This document shows, piece by piece, positions 8,247 through 18,940 of a stretch of 64,000 nucleotides of DNA (position 1 is the first letter of the stretch; every line of letters begins with the position of its first letter). The notes beneath the pieces are model-generated. The model did no database searches, had not been told where the DNA came from, and saw only the letters and a list, made by a program, of their open reading frames with translations. A program made the position numbers and the translations under genes. Source of the stretch: Kribbella voronezhensis (GTDB lineage: Bacteria > Actinomycetota > Actinomycetes > Propionibacteriales > Kribbellaceae); the NCBI RefSeq assembly GCF_004365175.1, contig NZ_SOCE01000003.1:186001-250000 (forward strand). Reading direction: 5' to 3'.

Positions 8247-9267
8247 TCGGGTTGCCGTCGCGGAGATGGTGCAGGGGAGTCGGCGATTCGAGGATCACCG
8301 GCAGCCGGCGCTGGTTGAGCGGGCTGACGAGGCCGGTGAGCTCGTCGGCGGCGTACCAGTCGAGACCGAGGATCTCGAAGCCGTCCGGGTGCAGGCTGTC
8401 GATGAAAGACGGGTCGTGGACGCCACCGTCGTACAGGATCTCGATCGCGTCGCCCCAGCCCTCCCAGCGGGGCAGCCAGTCGATCGCGAGAACACCGAGC
8501 AGCGGGAGGGAGACGCCCAGTTCCTCCTCCATCTCGCGGAGCGCGCCGGTCGCGGGGTCTTCGTCCGGCTCGACCACGCCACCGGGTAGTTCGAGGTCGC
8601 GCTTGTAGCTGACCTTGCACAGCAGCACCCGACCGCCGGTGTCGCGGACCACCACGTGCGCGATCACCCGCTTCTTCGGCAGCACCGAGTCCATCAGCGC
8701 GGTCCACCCGGTCACCGTGTCCGCGCGTGGGTCGTCGTGGCGCAGGCCGTAGATCGCCAGATCCCGGCGCTCGCCCTGCAAGGTGGCGCCGCCTCGCAGC
8801 AGTCCCTCGCGCCGGAACCCGGAGCGGATCGCCACCCGGGCGGACGCGCGGTTCTCCGGATCCACCTCGACCTGCAGCCGCTCCAGCCCGAGCTCACCGA
8901 AGGCGTACACGACCAGCAGTTGTACTGCGCGCTGCGCGACGTGGCGCCCCCGGTACGGCTTGAAGGTCGACCAGGTGATGTTGCCGACGCCTTCCGAGGT
9001 ACGCCGTACCGCGACCGTCCCGACCGGACCCGGGACGCCGGCCAGCTCGACGACGAAGGTCACCAGCGACCGATCCTCGGCGTACAGGCGTCGCCACCTG
9101 TCGAGCGCCGCGGCCAACCCGTCCCGCGGGGTCACTCCGTCGAGATCGAACCAGCGCACGATCTCGTCATCGGTCAGCCCGTGGGCGACCTCGATGTCCT
9201 CCGCGCGCCACGGCCGCAGCGTCAACTCCCCATCGCTCAACGTCGGCTGCGGCGGCACACCAGTCAC
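8239..9267 (-). CDS. GNAT acetyltransferase-Nudix hydrolase fusion
   Basis: A 342-residue two-domain protein. Residues about 10-165 form a GNAT N-acetyltransferase of the RimJ/RimL type (LTLRPWRAEDIE; VEVDPENRASARVAIRSGF near the acetyl-CoA site). Residues about 190-325 form a Nudix hydrolase with an intact box, GGVVEPDEDPATGALREM continuing EEELGV. Each domain is common alone; the fusion suggests one route in which a nucleotide-linked or amine substrate is both acylated and hydrolysed, but neither substrate is known. The GTG at 9267 places the GNAT domain at the usual distance from the N-terminus; a second GTG lies three codons in. Confidence 0.8.
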   Translation of the reverse strand: MTGVPPQPTLSDGELTLRPWRAEDIEVAHGLTDDEIVRWFDLDGVTPRDGLAAALDRWRRLYAEDRSLVTFVVELAGVPGPVGTVAVRRTSEGVGNITWSTFKPYRGRHVAQRAVQLLVVYAFGELGLERLQVEVDPENRASARVAIRSGFRREGLLRGGATLQGERRDLAIYGLRHDDPRADTVTGWTALMDSVLPKKRVIAHVVVRDTGGRVLLCKVSYKRDLELPGGVVEPDEDPATGALREMEEELGVSLPLLGVLAIDWLPRWEGWGDAIEILYDGGVHDPSFIDSLHPDGFEILGLDWYAADELTGLVSPLNQRRLPVILESPTPLHHLRDGNPIT

Positions 9268-9405
9268 ACCCCGAACGCTACCCGCCCCCTCCGACCGACC
9301 GCCGGTCGGGGGAAAAAGGTTTCGGCCGGGACTCAATGTTTCGGTGGGGACAGCGCGTCGAGGGGAGTACGAAGTTGTGTTCATATCCTTGAGGGGGATT
9401 TGCCG

Positions 9406-10677
9406 ATGTTCAAGAAGTCTTTGGCTGGAATGGTGTTGGTCACCGCGCTCGGGGTGCCGGCGGTCGCGCAGGCTGCGACCGGGTCGGCGGCGACGGTATC
9501 GAAGGTCGAGCTGGCCTGGGACAGCGCCCGGGTGAAGGTCACCTGGAGCGAGTCCGCCGCCGTCGCCAACACGATCACCGTCACGCGGGCCGGGCAGCCG
9601 GCCAAGGTGCTGGGTACGACGACGGCGACCGGGGCGAACCTGTTGTCGGTGGACCCGGCAGCGATCGGGGTGAGCAGCGACCCGGCGTCCGCGGCTGTCA
9701 TCACGGTCACCGACAGCGCCGGCGGGGAAGCGAAGTCGGCCGCGTTCGACACCTACTTCCGCACACCGGCCTTCACCGAGACGTGGATGAACAGTCGCGA
9801 GCTGTTGTGGAGTGTCCCGGGCGATTCGGCAAAGGACGGTACGCCGAACGATCCGCTCGACATGCCGGGCCCGATCCACATCACGCCGATCATGAAGTTC
9901 GCCGGCTGCACGGTGAAGAGCCAACCGAGTACGACGGAGCTGCGCGGCACCATTCCGAACCAGGGCCGGCCGTTCAACCTGACCTTGCAGGCCGCCAACG
10001 AGTGGGGCCGGGACAACTACTACCGCAAGCAGGTGCGGACCTCCGCGGTCACCCTGTCCGCACCGGCGAGTACCCGGTTCGGCGCGGCGGCCGTGCTGTC
10101 CGGCAAGGTCGCGGTCCGGCACATCGTCGAGAGCGGAAGCACCTGCGTCGAGGCTGACGACCCGGATCGCGCCCGGATCCAGGTGAGCCTGCAGGGCCGC
10201 AACTCGGCCACCAGTCCGTGGTACCTGGTGAGCCCGGGCAACACGGATGCCCAAGGCAACTACAAGGTGACGCTCACCACCCCGGGTGCCCGCGAGTACC
10301 GGGTCTGGGTCAACGAGAACAGCCTGGCCGGCACCACCCAGTACGCCAGTGTCAGCGCGTCCAGGACCGTGCGGGCGACGACCGCGCTGATGTCGGCGAA
10401 GTTCATCACCCCGACCATCACCTACGGCGCCAAGCCGCAGGCCTACATCTGGGTCAATCCGGCCGGCACGCAGCAGGCGGCGTTGCAGTTCCTGAACGCG
10501 AGTGGCACCTGGCAAGGCGTCACGACCAAGGTGCTGTCGTCCGGCAAGGGGCTGGTGACCTTCCCCTGGAACCGCCGTGGAGTGGCTTCGTTCCGCTGGT
10601 GGGTCGGCGGGAGCACCCACAACGGACTCCAGGTCGATCCGATCTACACGGGGCCTTTCGGCCTGACGGTCAACTGA
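9406..10677 (+). CDS. Secreted protein, tandem paralogue 1
   Basis: A 423-residue protein starting MFKKSLAGMVLVTALG, with a clear Sec signal peptide (cleavage after AQA, about residue 23). The RBS GAGGGGG lies 9 nt before the ATG. The mature part has beta-rich, Ig-like stretches (LSAPASTRFGAAAVLSGKV, about 225-243). The conserved C-terminal module (about 330-423) contains MSAKFITPTITYG, WVNPAGTQ, FPWNRRG and STHNGL, ending VDPIYTGPFGLTVN. No enzyme motif is seen. The next gene is a paralogue with the same C-terminal module. It is probably an extracellular binding or surface protein; the function is unknown. Confidence 0.75.
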   Translation: MFKKSLAGMVLVTALGVPAVAQAATGSAATVSKVELAWDSARVKVTWSESAAVANTITVTRAGQPAKVLGTTTATGANLLSVDPAAIGVSSDPASAAVITVTDSAGGEAKSAAFDTYFRTPAFTETWMNSRELLWSVPGDSAKDGTPNDPLDMPGPIHITPIMKFAGCTVKSQPSTTELRGTIPNQGRPFNLTLQAANEWGRDNYYRKQVRTSAVTLSAPASTRFGAAAVLSGKVAVRHIVESGSTCVEADDPDRARIQVSLQGRNSATSPWYLVSPGNTDAQGNYKVTLTTPGAREYRVWVNENSLAGTTQYASVSASRTVRATTALMSAKFITPTITYGAKPQAYIWVNPAGTQQAALQFLNASGTWQGVTTKVLSSGKGLVTFPWNRRGVASFRWWVGGSTHNGLQVDPIYTGPFGLTVN

Positions 10678-10691
10678 CCTCCGGCTGAACC

Positions 10692-10732
10692 AAGGCTGGG
10701 CGGCGCTGCCTCAGGCAACGCCGCCCAGCCTT
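10692..10732 (+). terminator. Strong hairpin terminator between secreted paralogues
   Basis: A perfect 14-bp stem (AAGGCTGGGCGGCG and CGCCGCCCAGCCTT) whose 13-nt interior can pair further (TGCC/GGCA). It lies 14 nt after the first gene's stop. There is no long T-run, as is common in high-GC hosts. It implies that the second paralogue has its own promoter. Confidence 0.75.
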
Positions 10733-10791
10733 CGTGCCGCGGATCGACAAGTTTGCGCAACTTCCCGCCCTCACCGTGCATCGAGAGGGAT

Positions 10792-12141
10792 ATGAACCGA
10801 CTGAGGACTGGCCCCGCGAGGGTGAAAGGGACGATTGCTGTCGGCTGCGGGCTGGTGTTGCTCGCAGGGTGGCAGAGCTCGCCGGCAGTTGCCGCTGAGA
10901 CCGCGGTGAGCGGCGTCGACCTCGCCTGGACCGACACGACCCATACGAAGATCCGGATCACGTGGACCGAGACCACCCCGGTAGCCAACTCGCTGCGCCT
11001 CGACCCGGGGGACGGATCCGAGCCACTGCCACTCGGCTCGGTCCCGGCGAGCGCACCGAACGAACTACTGGTCGACACCAGCCACCTCGGCTCCACTTCC
11101 TCTTCAGCCATCTCCAAGATCGTGGTGACGGATCCGTCCGGCGGCGAGGCGAGCTCACCGGGCTTCGACCGCTTCGTGCCTGGTGTCTCCGATCCTGAGC
11201 TGACCGTGATGGCCGATGGCCGGGTGCGTTGGTCGGTGCCCGCCGCGACGGGGCAGGACACCACGCCGCGCGATCCGCTGGATCTGGACGAGCCCGCGCG
11301 CTACACGTTGACCTTGCGGCTGAACGAGCTACCCCACACGGTGATGAACTGCGGCGAGGTGACGTTACCCAGTACCACCGAACCGACCGGCATCATCGCG
11401 AACAGGAACAAGCCGTACGACCTGTTCGTCGACACCGCCAACGAGTGGGCTCCGAACGGACTCCACGGCGGCCTCGGCGGCTACGGGCACGTTTCGACGA
11501 CGGCGCTGACCCTGAGCGCGCCCGGTTCGTCGGCGTACGGCGTACCGATCAGTCTGACCGGCACGCTCTCAGGTCGGTACATCTATGAGACCGGCAGGCC
11601 GCCTGCCTGCGCTGAGACGAGCAGCGCCATCGGCAGTGGAGAACTGGTCACCTTGCAGGGCCGCAACTCGGGCACTTCCCCCTGGTACGTCATCGGCAGC
11701 ACCCATACGGTTGCCGGAGGCAAGTACACCTTCACGCTGCCCAACCCCGGCGCCCGGGACTACCGCACCGTCGTCGCGAACCAGTCCGGCTCGGCGACGG
11801 CCACCTACGGCAGCACTTCAGCGTCGAAGCTGGTCAGGGCGACAACCCGGGTGATGTCGGCGAAATTCATCACGCCAACGATCACCTACGGCACCAGGCC
11901 CCAGGCGTACCTCTGGGTGAACCCGGCCGGCACCCAACGGGCAGCCCTCCAGTTCAAGACCGCCACCGGCGCCTGGCAGGGCGTCGCCTACAAGACCTTG
12001 TACGCCGGCAAAGGCCTCCTCCAGTTCCCCTGGAACCGGCGCGGCACCACGCAGTTCCGCTGGTACATCCCCGCCAGCACCCACAACGGGCTCCCGGTGG
12101 ATCCGATCTACACGGGGGCGTTCAGCCTGACCGTGCGGTGA
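10792..12141 (+). CDS. Secreted protein, tandem paralogue 2
   Basis: A 449-residue protein with signal peptide (MNRLRTGPARVKGTIAVGCG, cleavage near AVAA-ET, about residue 35). The whole architecture matches the upstream gene. An N-terminal segment begins VSGVDLAWTD (compare VSKVELAWDS), and the C-terminal module has MSAKFITPTITYG, WVNPAGTQ, FPWNRRG, STHNGLPVDPIYTG. The paralogues diverge in the middle. GAGAGGG precedes the ATG at 10792. The gene ends 9 nt from the convergent glgB stop with no obvious hairpin. Function unknown. Confidence 0.75.
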   Translation: MNRLRTGPARVKGTIAVGCGLVLLAGWQSSPAVAAETAVSGVDLAWTDTTHTKIRITWTETTPVANSLRLDPGDGSEPLPLGSVPASAPNELLVDTSHLGSTSSSAISKIVVTDPSGGEASSPGFDRFVPGVSDPELTVMADGRVRWSVPAATGQDTTPRDPLDLDEPARYTLTLRLNELPHTVMNCGEVTLPSTTEPTGIIANRNKPYDLFVDTANEWAPNGLHGGLGGYGHVSTTALTLSAPGSSAYGVPISLTGTLSGRYIYETGRPPACAETSSAIGSGELVTLQGRNSGTSPWYVIGSTHTVAGGKYTFTLPNPGARDYRTVVANQSGSATATYGSTSASKLVRATTRVMSAKFITPTITYGTRPQAYLWVNPAGTQRAALQFKTATGAWQGVAYKTLYAGKGLLQFPWNRRGTTQFRWYIPASTHNGLPVDPIYTGAFSLTVR

Positions 12142-12150
12142 GGTCAGGTG

Positions 12151-14448
12151 CTACGGGGTGTGGCGGAGCCAGAGGGTGGCTAGCGGGGGGACCGAGATTT
12201 CGGCGCTGCTGGGCATGCCGTGCCAGCCCGGGCCGTTGGCCTCGACGCCGCCGAAGTTGCCTACGCCGGAGCCTCCGTAGTCGGCTGCGTCGGAGTTCAC
12301 CAGTTCCTGCCAGTGGCCCTCGGAGGGCAGGCCGAGGCGGTAGCCGTGGTGGGGGACCGCCGAGAAGTTGGTGACGCAGGCGAGCGTCGGCTCGCCTGCG
12401 TCGCCGTACCGGACGAAGGAGAAGACGTTGTTGCCGGCGTCGTTCGCGTCGATCCAGGAGAAGCGGTCGGACGCGTGGTCGGTCGACCAGAGCGCCTTCG
12501 TGTCGCGGTAGCTGCCGTTCAGGTCCTTGACCAGTTGCTGAAGGCCCCGGTGGTCGGAGTGGTCGAGCAGCCACCAGTCGAGTTCGCCCTTCTCGGACCA
12601 CTCGGATTCCTGGCCGAACTCGCACCCCATGAACAGCAGTTGCTTGCCGGGATGGGCCCACTGCATCGCCAGGAACGCGCGCACGTTGGCGAGTTGCTGC
12701 CACCGGTCGCCCGGCATCTTGCGCAGCAGCGAGCCCTTGCCGTGCACCACCTCGTCGTGCGAGATCGGCAGCACGAAGTTCTCGGAGTACGCGTACATCA
12801 TCGAGAACGTCATCTCGCTGTGGTGGTACTGCCGGTAGATCGGCTCGTGCTCCAGGTAGCGCAGCGAGTCGTTCATCCAGCCCATGTTCCACTTGAACCC
12901 GAAGCCGAGACCGCCGAGATGGGTCGCGCGGGTGACGCCCGGCCACGAGGTCGACTCCTCGGCGACGGTGATCACGCCGGGAACGCGCTTGTAGAGGGTC
13001 GCGTTCATCTCCTGCAGGAACGACACCGCTTCGAGGTTCTCGCGGCCGCCGTACTGGTTCGGCACCCACTGGCCCTCTTCGCGGGAGTAGTCCAGGTAGA
13101 GCATCGAGGCGACCGCGTCGACGCGCAGCCCGTCGATGTGGAACTCCTCGGCCCAGTAGACCGCGTTCGCGACCAGGAAGTTCCGCACCTGGGGGCGACC
13201 GAAGTCGAACACCAGCGTGCCCCAGTCGGGCTGCTCGCCACGCCGCGGATCCGGGTGCTCGTACAGCGGCGTGCCGTCGAAACGTGCCAGGGCCCAGGCG
13301 TCCTTGGGGAAATGCGCCGGCACCCAGTCGACGATGACGCCGATACCCGCCTGGTGCAGTGAGTCGACCAGGAAGCGGAAGTCGTCCGGGTTGCCGAAGC
13401 GCGACGTCGGCGCGAAGTACGACGTGACCTGGTAGCCCCAGGAGCCGCCGAACGGGTGCTCCATCACCGGCATCAGCTCGACGTGGGTGAAGCCCATCTC
13501 GGTGACGTAGGCAACGAGTTCGTCGGCGAGTTCGCGGTACGACCTGCCCTTGCGCCACGAGCCGAGGTGGACCTCGTAGACGCTCATCGGCTCCGCGTAC
13601 GCCTGCGAGGCGGCACGTCGGTCGATCCAGGCGGAGTCCTGCCATTCGTACGTCGACTCGTGCACGACCGAGGCGTTCGCGGGCGGCGTCTCGGCCAGGT
13701 TGGCCATCGGGTCGGCCTTCTGCCGCCAGACCCCGTCGCGCCCGCAGATGTCGAACTTGTACCGCGTGCCCGGGCCGACGCCGGGGACGAAGAGCTCCCA
13801 GACCCCGGACGAGCCCATCGTGCGCATCGGGTGCGCGCGGCCGTCCCAGAAGTTGAAGTCGGCGGTGAGCCGGATGCCCTGGGCGTTCGGGGCCCAGACG
13901 GCGAACGACGTCCCGGTCACGGAGCCGGTCGGACCGTCGTACCGGCGGACGTGTGCGCCGAGCACGGTCCAGAGTTGCTCGTGCCGGCCTTCGCCGATCA
14001 GGTGCAGGTCCATCTCGCCCAGCGAGGGGAGATAGCGGTACGGGTCGTCGAGCTCGACCGCGGGACCGTCGGTGTAGGTGACCTCGAGCCGGTAATCGGG
14101 AACCTTGTCCACCTCGAGTACGCCGACCCAGACGCCATCGAACTCGTGCACCAGCTCGACCCGCTGGTCGTCGAAGACCGCGGTCACGGATTGCGCGAAC
14201 GGCCGCAACGCGCGCAGTGTCACGCCACTCTTACCGAGATGCGGACCGAGCACCTGATGCGGATCGTGGTACGTCCCACTGACGAGCCGCTCGAGGATCT
14301 GGCGTTCGACCGGCACCGCCACCAGCCCGACGGGTTCCGCCGGCGCGTCGGCCACCGCCGGAATCACGTGCTCGGGTTCGCTCATCGGCTCGGAGATCGG
14401 CGCTCCGGCCACCTCACTGACCTCGGTGTCCCGCTCACTCGAATCCAT
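12151..14448 (-). CDS. glgB: 1,4-alpha-glucan branching enzyme
   Basis: A 765-residue GH13 enzyme that introduces alpha-1,6 branches into glycogen or alpha-glucan. N-terminal CBM48 modules precede the catalytic barrel. Counting from the chosen start, the nucleophile Asp444 lies in [11 protein letters not shown] and the acid/base Glu497 in [10 protein letters not shown]; this 53-residue spacing is the same as in E. coli Glg[12 protein letters not shown] is also diagnostic. The start is uncertain: ATG 14448 (MDSSERD) has AGGATGGGG upstream, but in-frame starts exist up to 14487. It is the third gene of treS-mak-glgB, 79 nt after mak, and supplies branching for the GlgE pathway. Confidence 0.95.
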   Translation of the reverse strand: MDSSERDTEVSEVAGAPISEPMSEPEHVIPAVADAPAEPVGLVAVPVERQILERLVSGTYHDPHQVLGPHLGKSGVTLRALRPFAQSVTAVFDDQRVELVHEFDGVWVGVLEVDKVPDYRLEVTYTDGPAVELDDPYRYLPSLGEMDLHLIGEGRHEQLWTVLGAHVRRYDGPTGSVTGTSFAVWAPNAQGIRLTADFNFWDGRAHPMRTMGSSGVWELFVPGVGPGTRYKFDICGRDGVWRQKADPMANLAETPPANASVVHESTYEWQDSAWIDRRAASQAYAEPMSVYEVHLGSWRKGRSYRELADELVAYVTEMGFTHVELMPVMEHPFGGSWGYQVTSYFAPTSRFGNPDDFRFLVDSLHQAGIGVIVDWVPAHFPKDAWALARFDGTPLYEHPDPRRGEQPDWGTLVFDFGRPQVRNFLVANAVYWAEEFHIDGLRVDAVASMLYLDYSREEGQWVPNQYGGRENLEAVSFLQEMNATLYKRVPGVITVAEESTSWPGVTRATHLGGLGFGFKWNMGWMNDSLRYLEHEPIYRQYHHSEMTFSMMYAYSENFVLPISHDEVVHGKGSLLRKMPGDRWQQLANVRAFLAMQWAHPGKQLLFMGCEFGQESEWSEKGELDWWLLDHSDHRGLQQLVKDLNGSYRDTKALWSTDHASDRFSWIDANDAGNNVFSFVRYGDAGEPTLACVTNFSAVPHHGYRLGLPSEGHWQELVNSDAADYGGSGVGNFGGVEANGPGWHGMPSSAEISVPPLATLWLRHTP

Positions 14449-14527
14449 ACACCCCATCCTGCCCGATAGACCACACATCTCCCGCACCCCGTACCCGAAG
14501 CCCCCGGACCTACACGGCGGCGCCGGG

Positions 14528-15945
14528 TCAGTCGTCGGCGGAGGCGCTCAGTTGGGCGGCCGCGGCCAGCGGGATGGGCAGCCAGGTGGGGCGGTTGCGG
14601 GCTTCGTAAAGCGTTTCGTAGATGACCTTGTCCGCCAGGAACGCGCCCAGCAGGACGCCCTGGTCGCGAGGATCCGCGCCGGCCACCTCGGCGTAGCCGT
14701 CGCAGAAGGCCTTGCGGTTGCGGTTGGCCCATTCGGCCGCGCGGTACGCGATCTGCTGGTCACCCTGGTGGTCGGCCAGCAGTGAACGCGCGGCGTAGTC
14801 GAAGGACCGCAACATCCCGGCGATGTCCTTGATCGGGGTGTCCAGCGCGCGCCGCTCGATCAGCGACTTGGCCGGCTCACCCTCGAAGTCGATCAGCTTC
14901 CAGCCGTCGATCGTCCGCAGCACCTGACCGAGGTGGAAGTCACCGTGGATCCGCTGCACCGTCACGGGCTGCCCGTACTCCGCCAGCGCGTCGAACGCGC
15001 GGCAGAGACCCTCGGCGTACGGCTCCAACTCGGGAACGGCCGCGGCCGCCTTGTCGAGGCGGCGCTTCATCGCCGCCGCGTGCTCGACCATCAGTGCCGG
15101 CTCCCAGACGTCGGTGCCGAGTGCCTTGGCCAGTTCGGCGTGCACCTGCGCGGTCGCCGCGCCGAGCCGGTGGGACTCACCCGCGAAGTCGCCGCCGACC
15201 TCTTCGGCGTGCAGGTCCGCTTCGGCGTACAGGTCCCGGACCGAGGTGGTCGCGTACGACCAGCCGTCGGTCGCGTTCTTCTGGAACGCCGTCATCATCG
15301 CCAGGTCACCGGAATCCGTACCGCCGCCGGCGCGCGGCCAGGAGCCCCGCGCCGTCCCGAGCACCGCGGGCACCAGTTCGGAGCCCGCCTCGGTGAGTGC
15401 CGACTCGATCTCGACCCCGGGATTGCTCCCGGGCTCGAGCCGGCGGAACACCTTCAGCAGCGCGGTGTCGCCGAAGACCAGCGACGTGTTGCTCTGTTCG
15501 ACCGTGAGGACGAGAGACTGCGCGTCCTCCGGTACGACGATCGTGCGCTCCGGCGCGTGCACGGGGTGGAACTCCAGCCCGTCGCGGGTGCGGCCGTGCG
15601 TGAGCGCGTCCAGCCAGTACGGCGTCGCTTCCTTGTCGTGCAGCGCGTCGTACACCCAGACCCTCGTGTCGTCGAGGTCCTGCTCCACCCAGTCACCGAC
15701 CAGCGCGTGACCCATGTTGTCGGGCGGCGACTGGTGGTAGCTGAGCGGCAGCTGGTAGACCCGGATTGCGTTCTCCGCACCGGGCGGCCCGGCGCAGTAG
15801 ACGAATCCGATCCGGACCGCAGGCCAGACGCCCTCGTCCGACAGCCAGGCCGAGGTGGCCATCGCATCGACATGGACGTCGTGTCCCTTCTCTGAGAACC
15901 ATCGCTGGTTGGCACAGAAGGACTGGACCTGGTCCAGATGGGAAG

Positions 15946-15949
<4 letters not shown>
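14528..15949 (-). CDS. mak: Maltokinase
   Basis: A 473-residue kinase (Pep2 family) that phosphorylates maltose with ATP to maltose-1-phosphate, the GlgE donor. The fold is APH-like: the catalytic loop [11 protein letters not shown] has Asp337, and LIDFEGEP has metal-binding Asp354. The N-terminal cap domain (about 1-120) has QRWFSEKG, seen in mycobacterial maltokinases. The GTG start lies within the treS stop (GTGA overlap), indicating coupling to trehalose synthase, which supplies maltose. Confidence 0.93.
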
Positions 15950-17670
<1,721 letters not shown>

Positions 17671-17957
17671 GCTCACCTCCAATGGGTGTCATCCCTCGGT
17701 CCAAACCTAGCTGTGATGCGGTTTGCGGTACGCCGAAATGATCCGGCGACGCGCGGGTGGACACGCTTTCTCCGGGCTGCACTGATATCCCTTACCCGTC
17801 AGACGGTTTCTCAAAAGGGCAGTACGGTCCGGTGATGTCCGGTGCTGTGGAAACCGGCCGTGGGATGGCGGTCCTGGCCGACGCTCCGCTCAGTCTGCCG
17901 GGCCTTTGCCAGTACATGCAAATGGGGGCCTGATCGCCCTATCTGCGGGCCGATTCC
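17671..17957. other. Non-coding gap between arfC-like gene and treS
   Basis: 287 bp with no convincing gene on either strand. It must hold the treS promoter. An inverted pair TTTGC (17905-17909) / GCAAA (17918-17922) with an 8-nt spacer lies 52 nt after the arfC-like stop, inside a larger GGCC...GGCC context; it could be a weak terminator or an operator. Nothing else was recognised. Confidence 0.4.
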
Positions 17958-18536
17958 CTACTTTCCGGCGCCCGGCGACCGGCGCGGTTTGCGGACGTAC
18001 TTGGTGAAGCCGGCGCGTTCGGCGTCGGCCTCGGTGCGGAACCAGACCTCGGGTCTGGTCCGGCCGTAGTACGGGGATTCCGGAGTGTGGAACAGCATCG
18101 ACTGGGCGTTGCCCTTGATGGTGAATCCGTCCGGCGGGCCCTGGTGCGGCACCGCGTCGGCCGAGCCTTCGCCGTACCGTCCGGGCGGCACGTCGTCCAT
18201 CGGCTCGTCGAACAACGTCGGCACCGCCGGCTCGCCGCCGTCCATCCGCTGCGAGAACTGCGCCGGTACTACCGGCGGCGCCGGCGTTGCGGGCGCTGCC
18301 GGTCCTGCGGGCACCGGCTCCGGGTCGGGGGAGCGAGGTGGTGCGGCGTCCGGCGTACCGGCTGCTCTTACGCCGGCTCCGACCAGGACGTCCGTCTTCT
18401 CCTCGGCGGCCTGTCGTGCGGCTGCCGGAGCGGCCCGCGGCTGTTGGCGGCGGGCCAGCAGGAACCAGGTGATGATCGCACCGACCAGGAACGCCAGCAG
18501 GGACCACGGCCAGTTGTTGCGGAAGAGCCAGCTCAT
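17958..18536 (-). CDS. ArfC-like membrane protein with sunset domain
   Basis: A 192-residue protein. An N-terminal membrane helix (about 8-27, WPWSLLAFLVGAIITWFLLA) is followed by a Pro/Ala-rich linker (about 30-135). A C-terminal module follows with FTIKGNAQSMLFHTPESPYY and VWFRTEADAERAGF (about 140-178), the sunset-domain pattern. Mycobacterial ArfC proteins, encoded behind the OmpATb (ArfA) gene, have this variant. It overlaps the 39-residue ArfB-like gene by ATGA and lies behind an OmpA-domain gene, matching arfABC order. The likely role is in the cell envelope; in Mycobacterium the arf operon is linked to ammonia release in acid. Confidence 0.75.
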   Translation of the reverse strand: MSWLFRNNWPWSLLAFLVGAIITWFLLARRQQPRAAPAAARQAAEEKTDVLVGAGVRAAGTPDAAPPRSPDPEPVPAGPAAPATPAPPVVPAQFSQRMDGGEPAVPTLFDEPMDDVPPGRYGEGSADAVPHQGPPDGFTIKGNAQSMLFHTPESPYYGRTRPEVWFRTEADAERAGFTKYVRKPRRSPGAGK

Positions 18537-18652
18537 CGGCCGGCGCCCTTCAGTCGGGCCGGGGCGAGCCGGAAGACCAGCCAGGCGGCTGCACTGCCGA
18601 GCACGAACGCGACCAACAGCAAGATCCAGACCTGCGCGACCAGCCAACTCAT
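18533..18652 (-). CDS. ArfB-like 39-residue single-pass membrane protein
   Basis: A tiny gene: 39 residues starting MSWLVAQVWILLLVAF, with one hydrophobic helix (about 4-28) and a basic tail ending ARLKGAGR. The RBS AGGGGACTCC precedes the ATG at 18652, and its TGA overlaps the ATG of the arfC-like gene, so it is translated and coupled. Size and position match ArfB of mycobacteria, the small membrane protein between ArfA and ArfC. Standard length cut-offs would miss it. Confidence 0.75.
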   Translation of the reverse strand: MSWLVAQVWILLLVAFVLGSAAAWLVFRLAPARLKGAGR

Positions 18653-18940
18653 GGAGTCCCCTAAGGAATCTGTGGACCGTGCGCGAGGACAGTACTCCGT
18701 TCCGCAGTACGGCCGCACTCCACCCCGCGAAACAGCGTCGGTCCAGCCCGCTCAGCCAGGCTCGGCAGGTGGCAACCAGCCTTGCTGATGTGGGCCGGTC
18801 CACCAGTATTGTTGCCCGTAGCAACAACAGTGCCGGGCTGAAGAACTCCGGGGCGAACCGGCCGATCTGGCTCTGCCGTTGCCTCGACCGCGGCTGGGAC
18901 CAGCTCTGGCCGAGGTTGACCTGGCTCGGCTGACGACTGG
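18653..18940. other. 288-bp gap between ArfA-like and ArfB-like genes
   Basis: Unusually long for genes that are co-operonic in mycobacteria. No gene is seen in it. Its main feature is the TTGTTGC...GCAACAA palindrome (18809-18827). The ArfB/ArfC-like pair may therefore have its own regulated promoter. Confidence 0.4.
18809..18827. promoter_or_regulatory. Perfect 7-bp inverted repeat, candidate operator
   Basis: TTGTTGC, spacer CCGTA, GCAACAA. It lies 157 nt upstream of the ArfB-like start and 114 nt after the ArfA-like stop. There is no T-tract and the stem is AT-rich for this genome, which favours a protein-binding site over a terminator. Confidence 0.4.

Noticed and set aside
9299-9325. 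Hairpin-like GC stretch (CCGACC...GGTCGG) upstream of the first secreted gene
   Set aside because: Arms short and interrupted; could be chance in GC-rich sequence.
18653-18940. Small RNA or extra gene between the arf-like genes
   Set aside because: No coding pattern or promoter/terminator pair; only the palindrome stands out.
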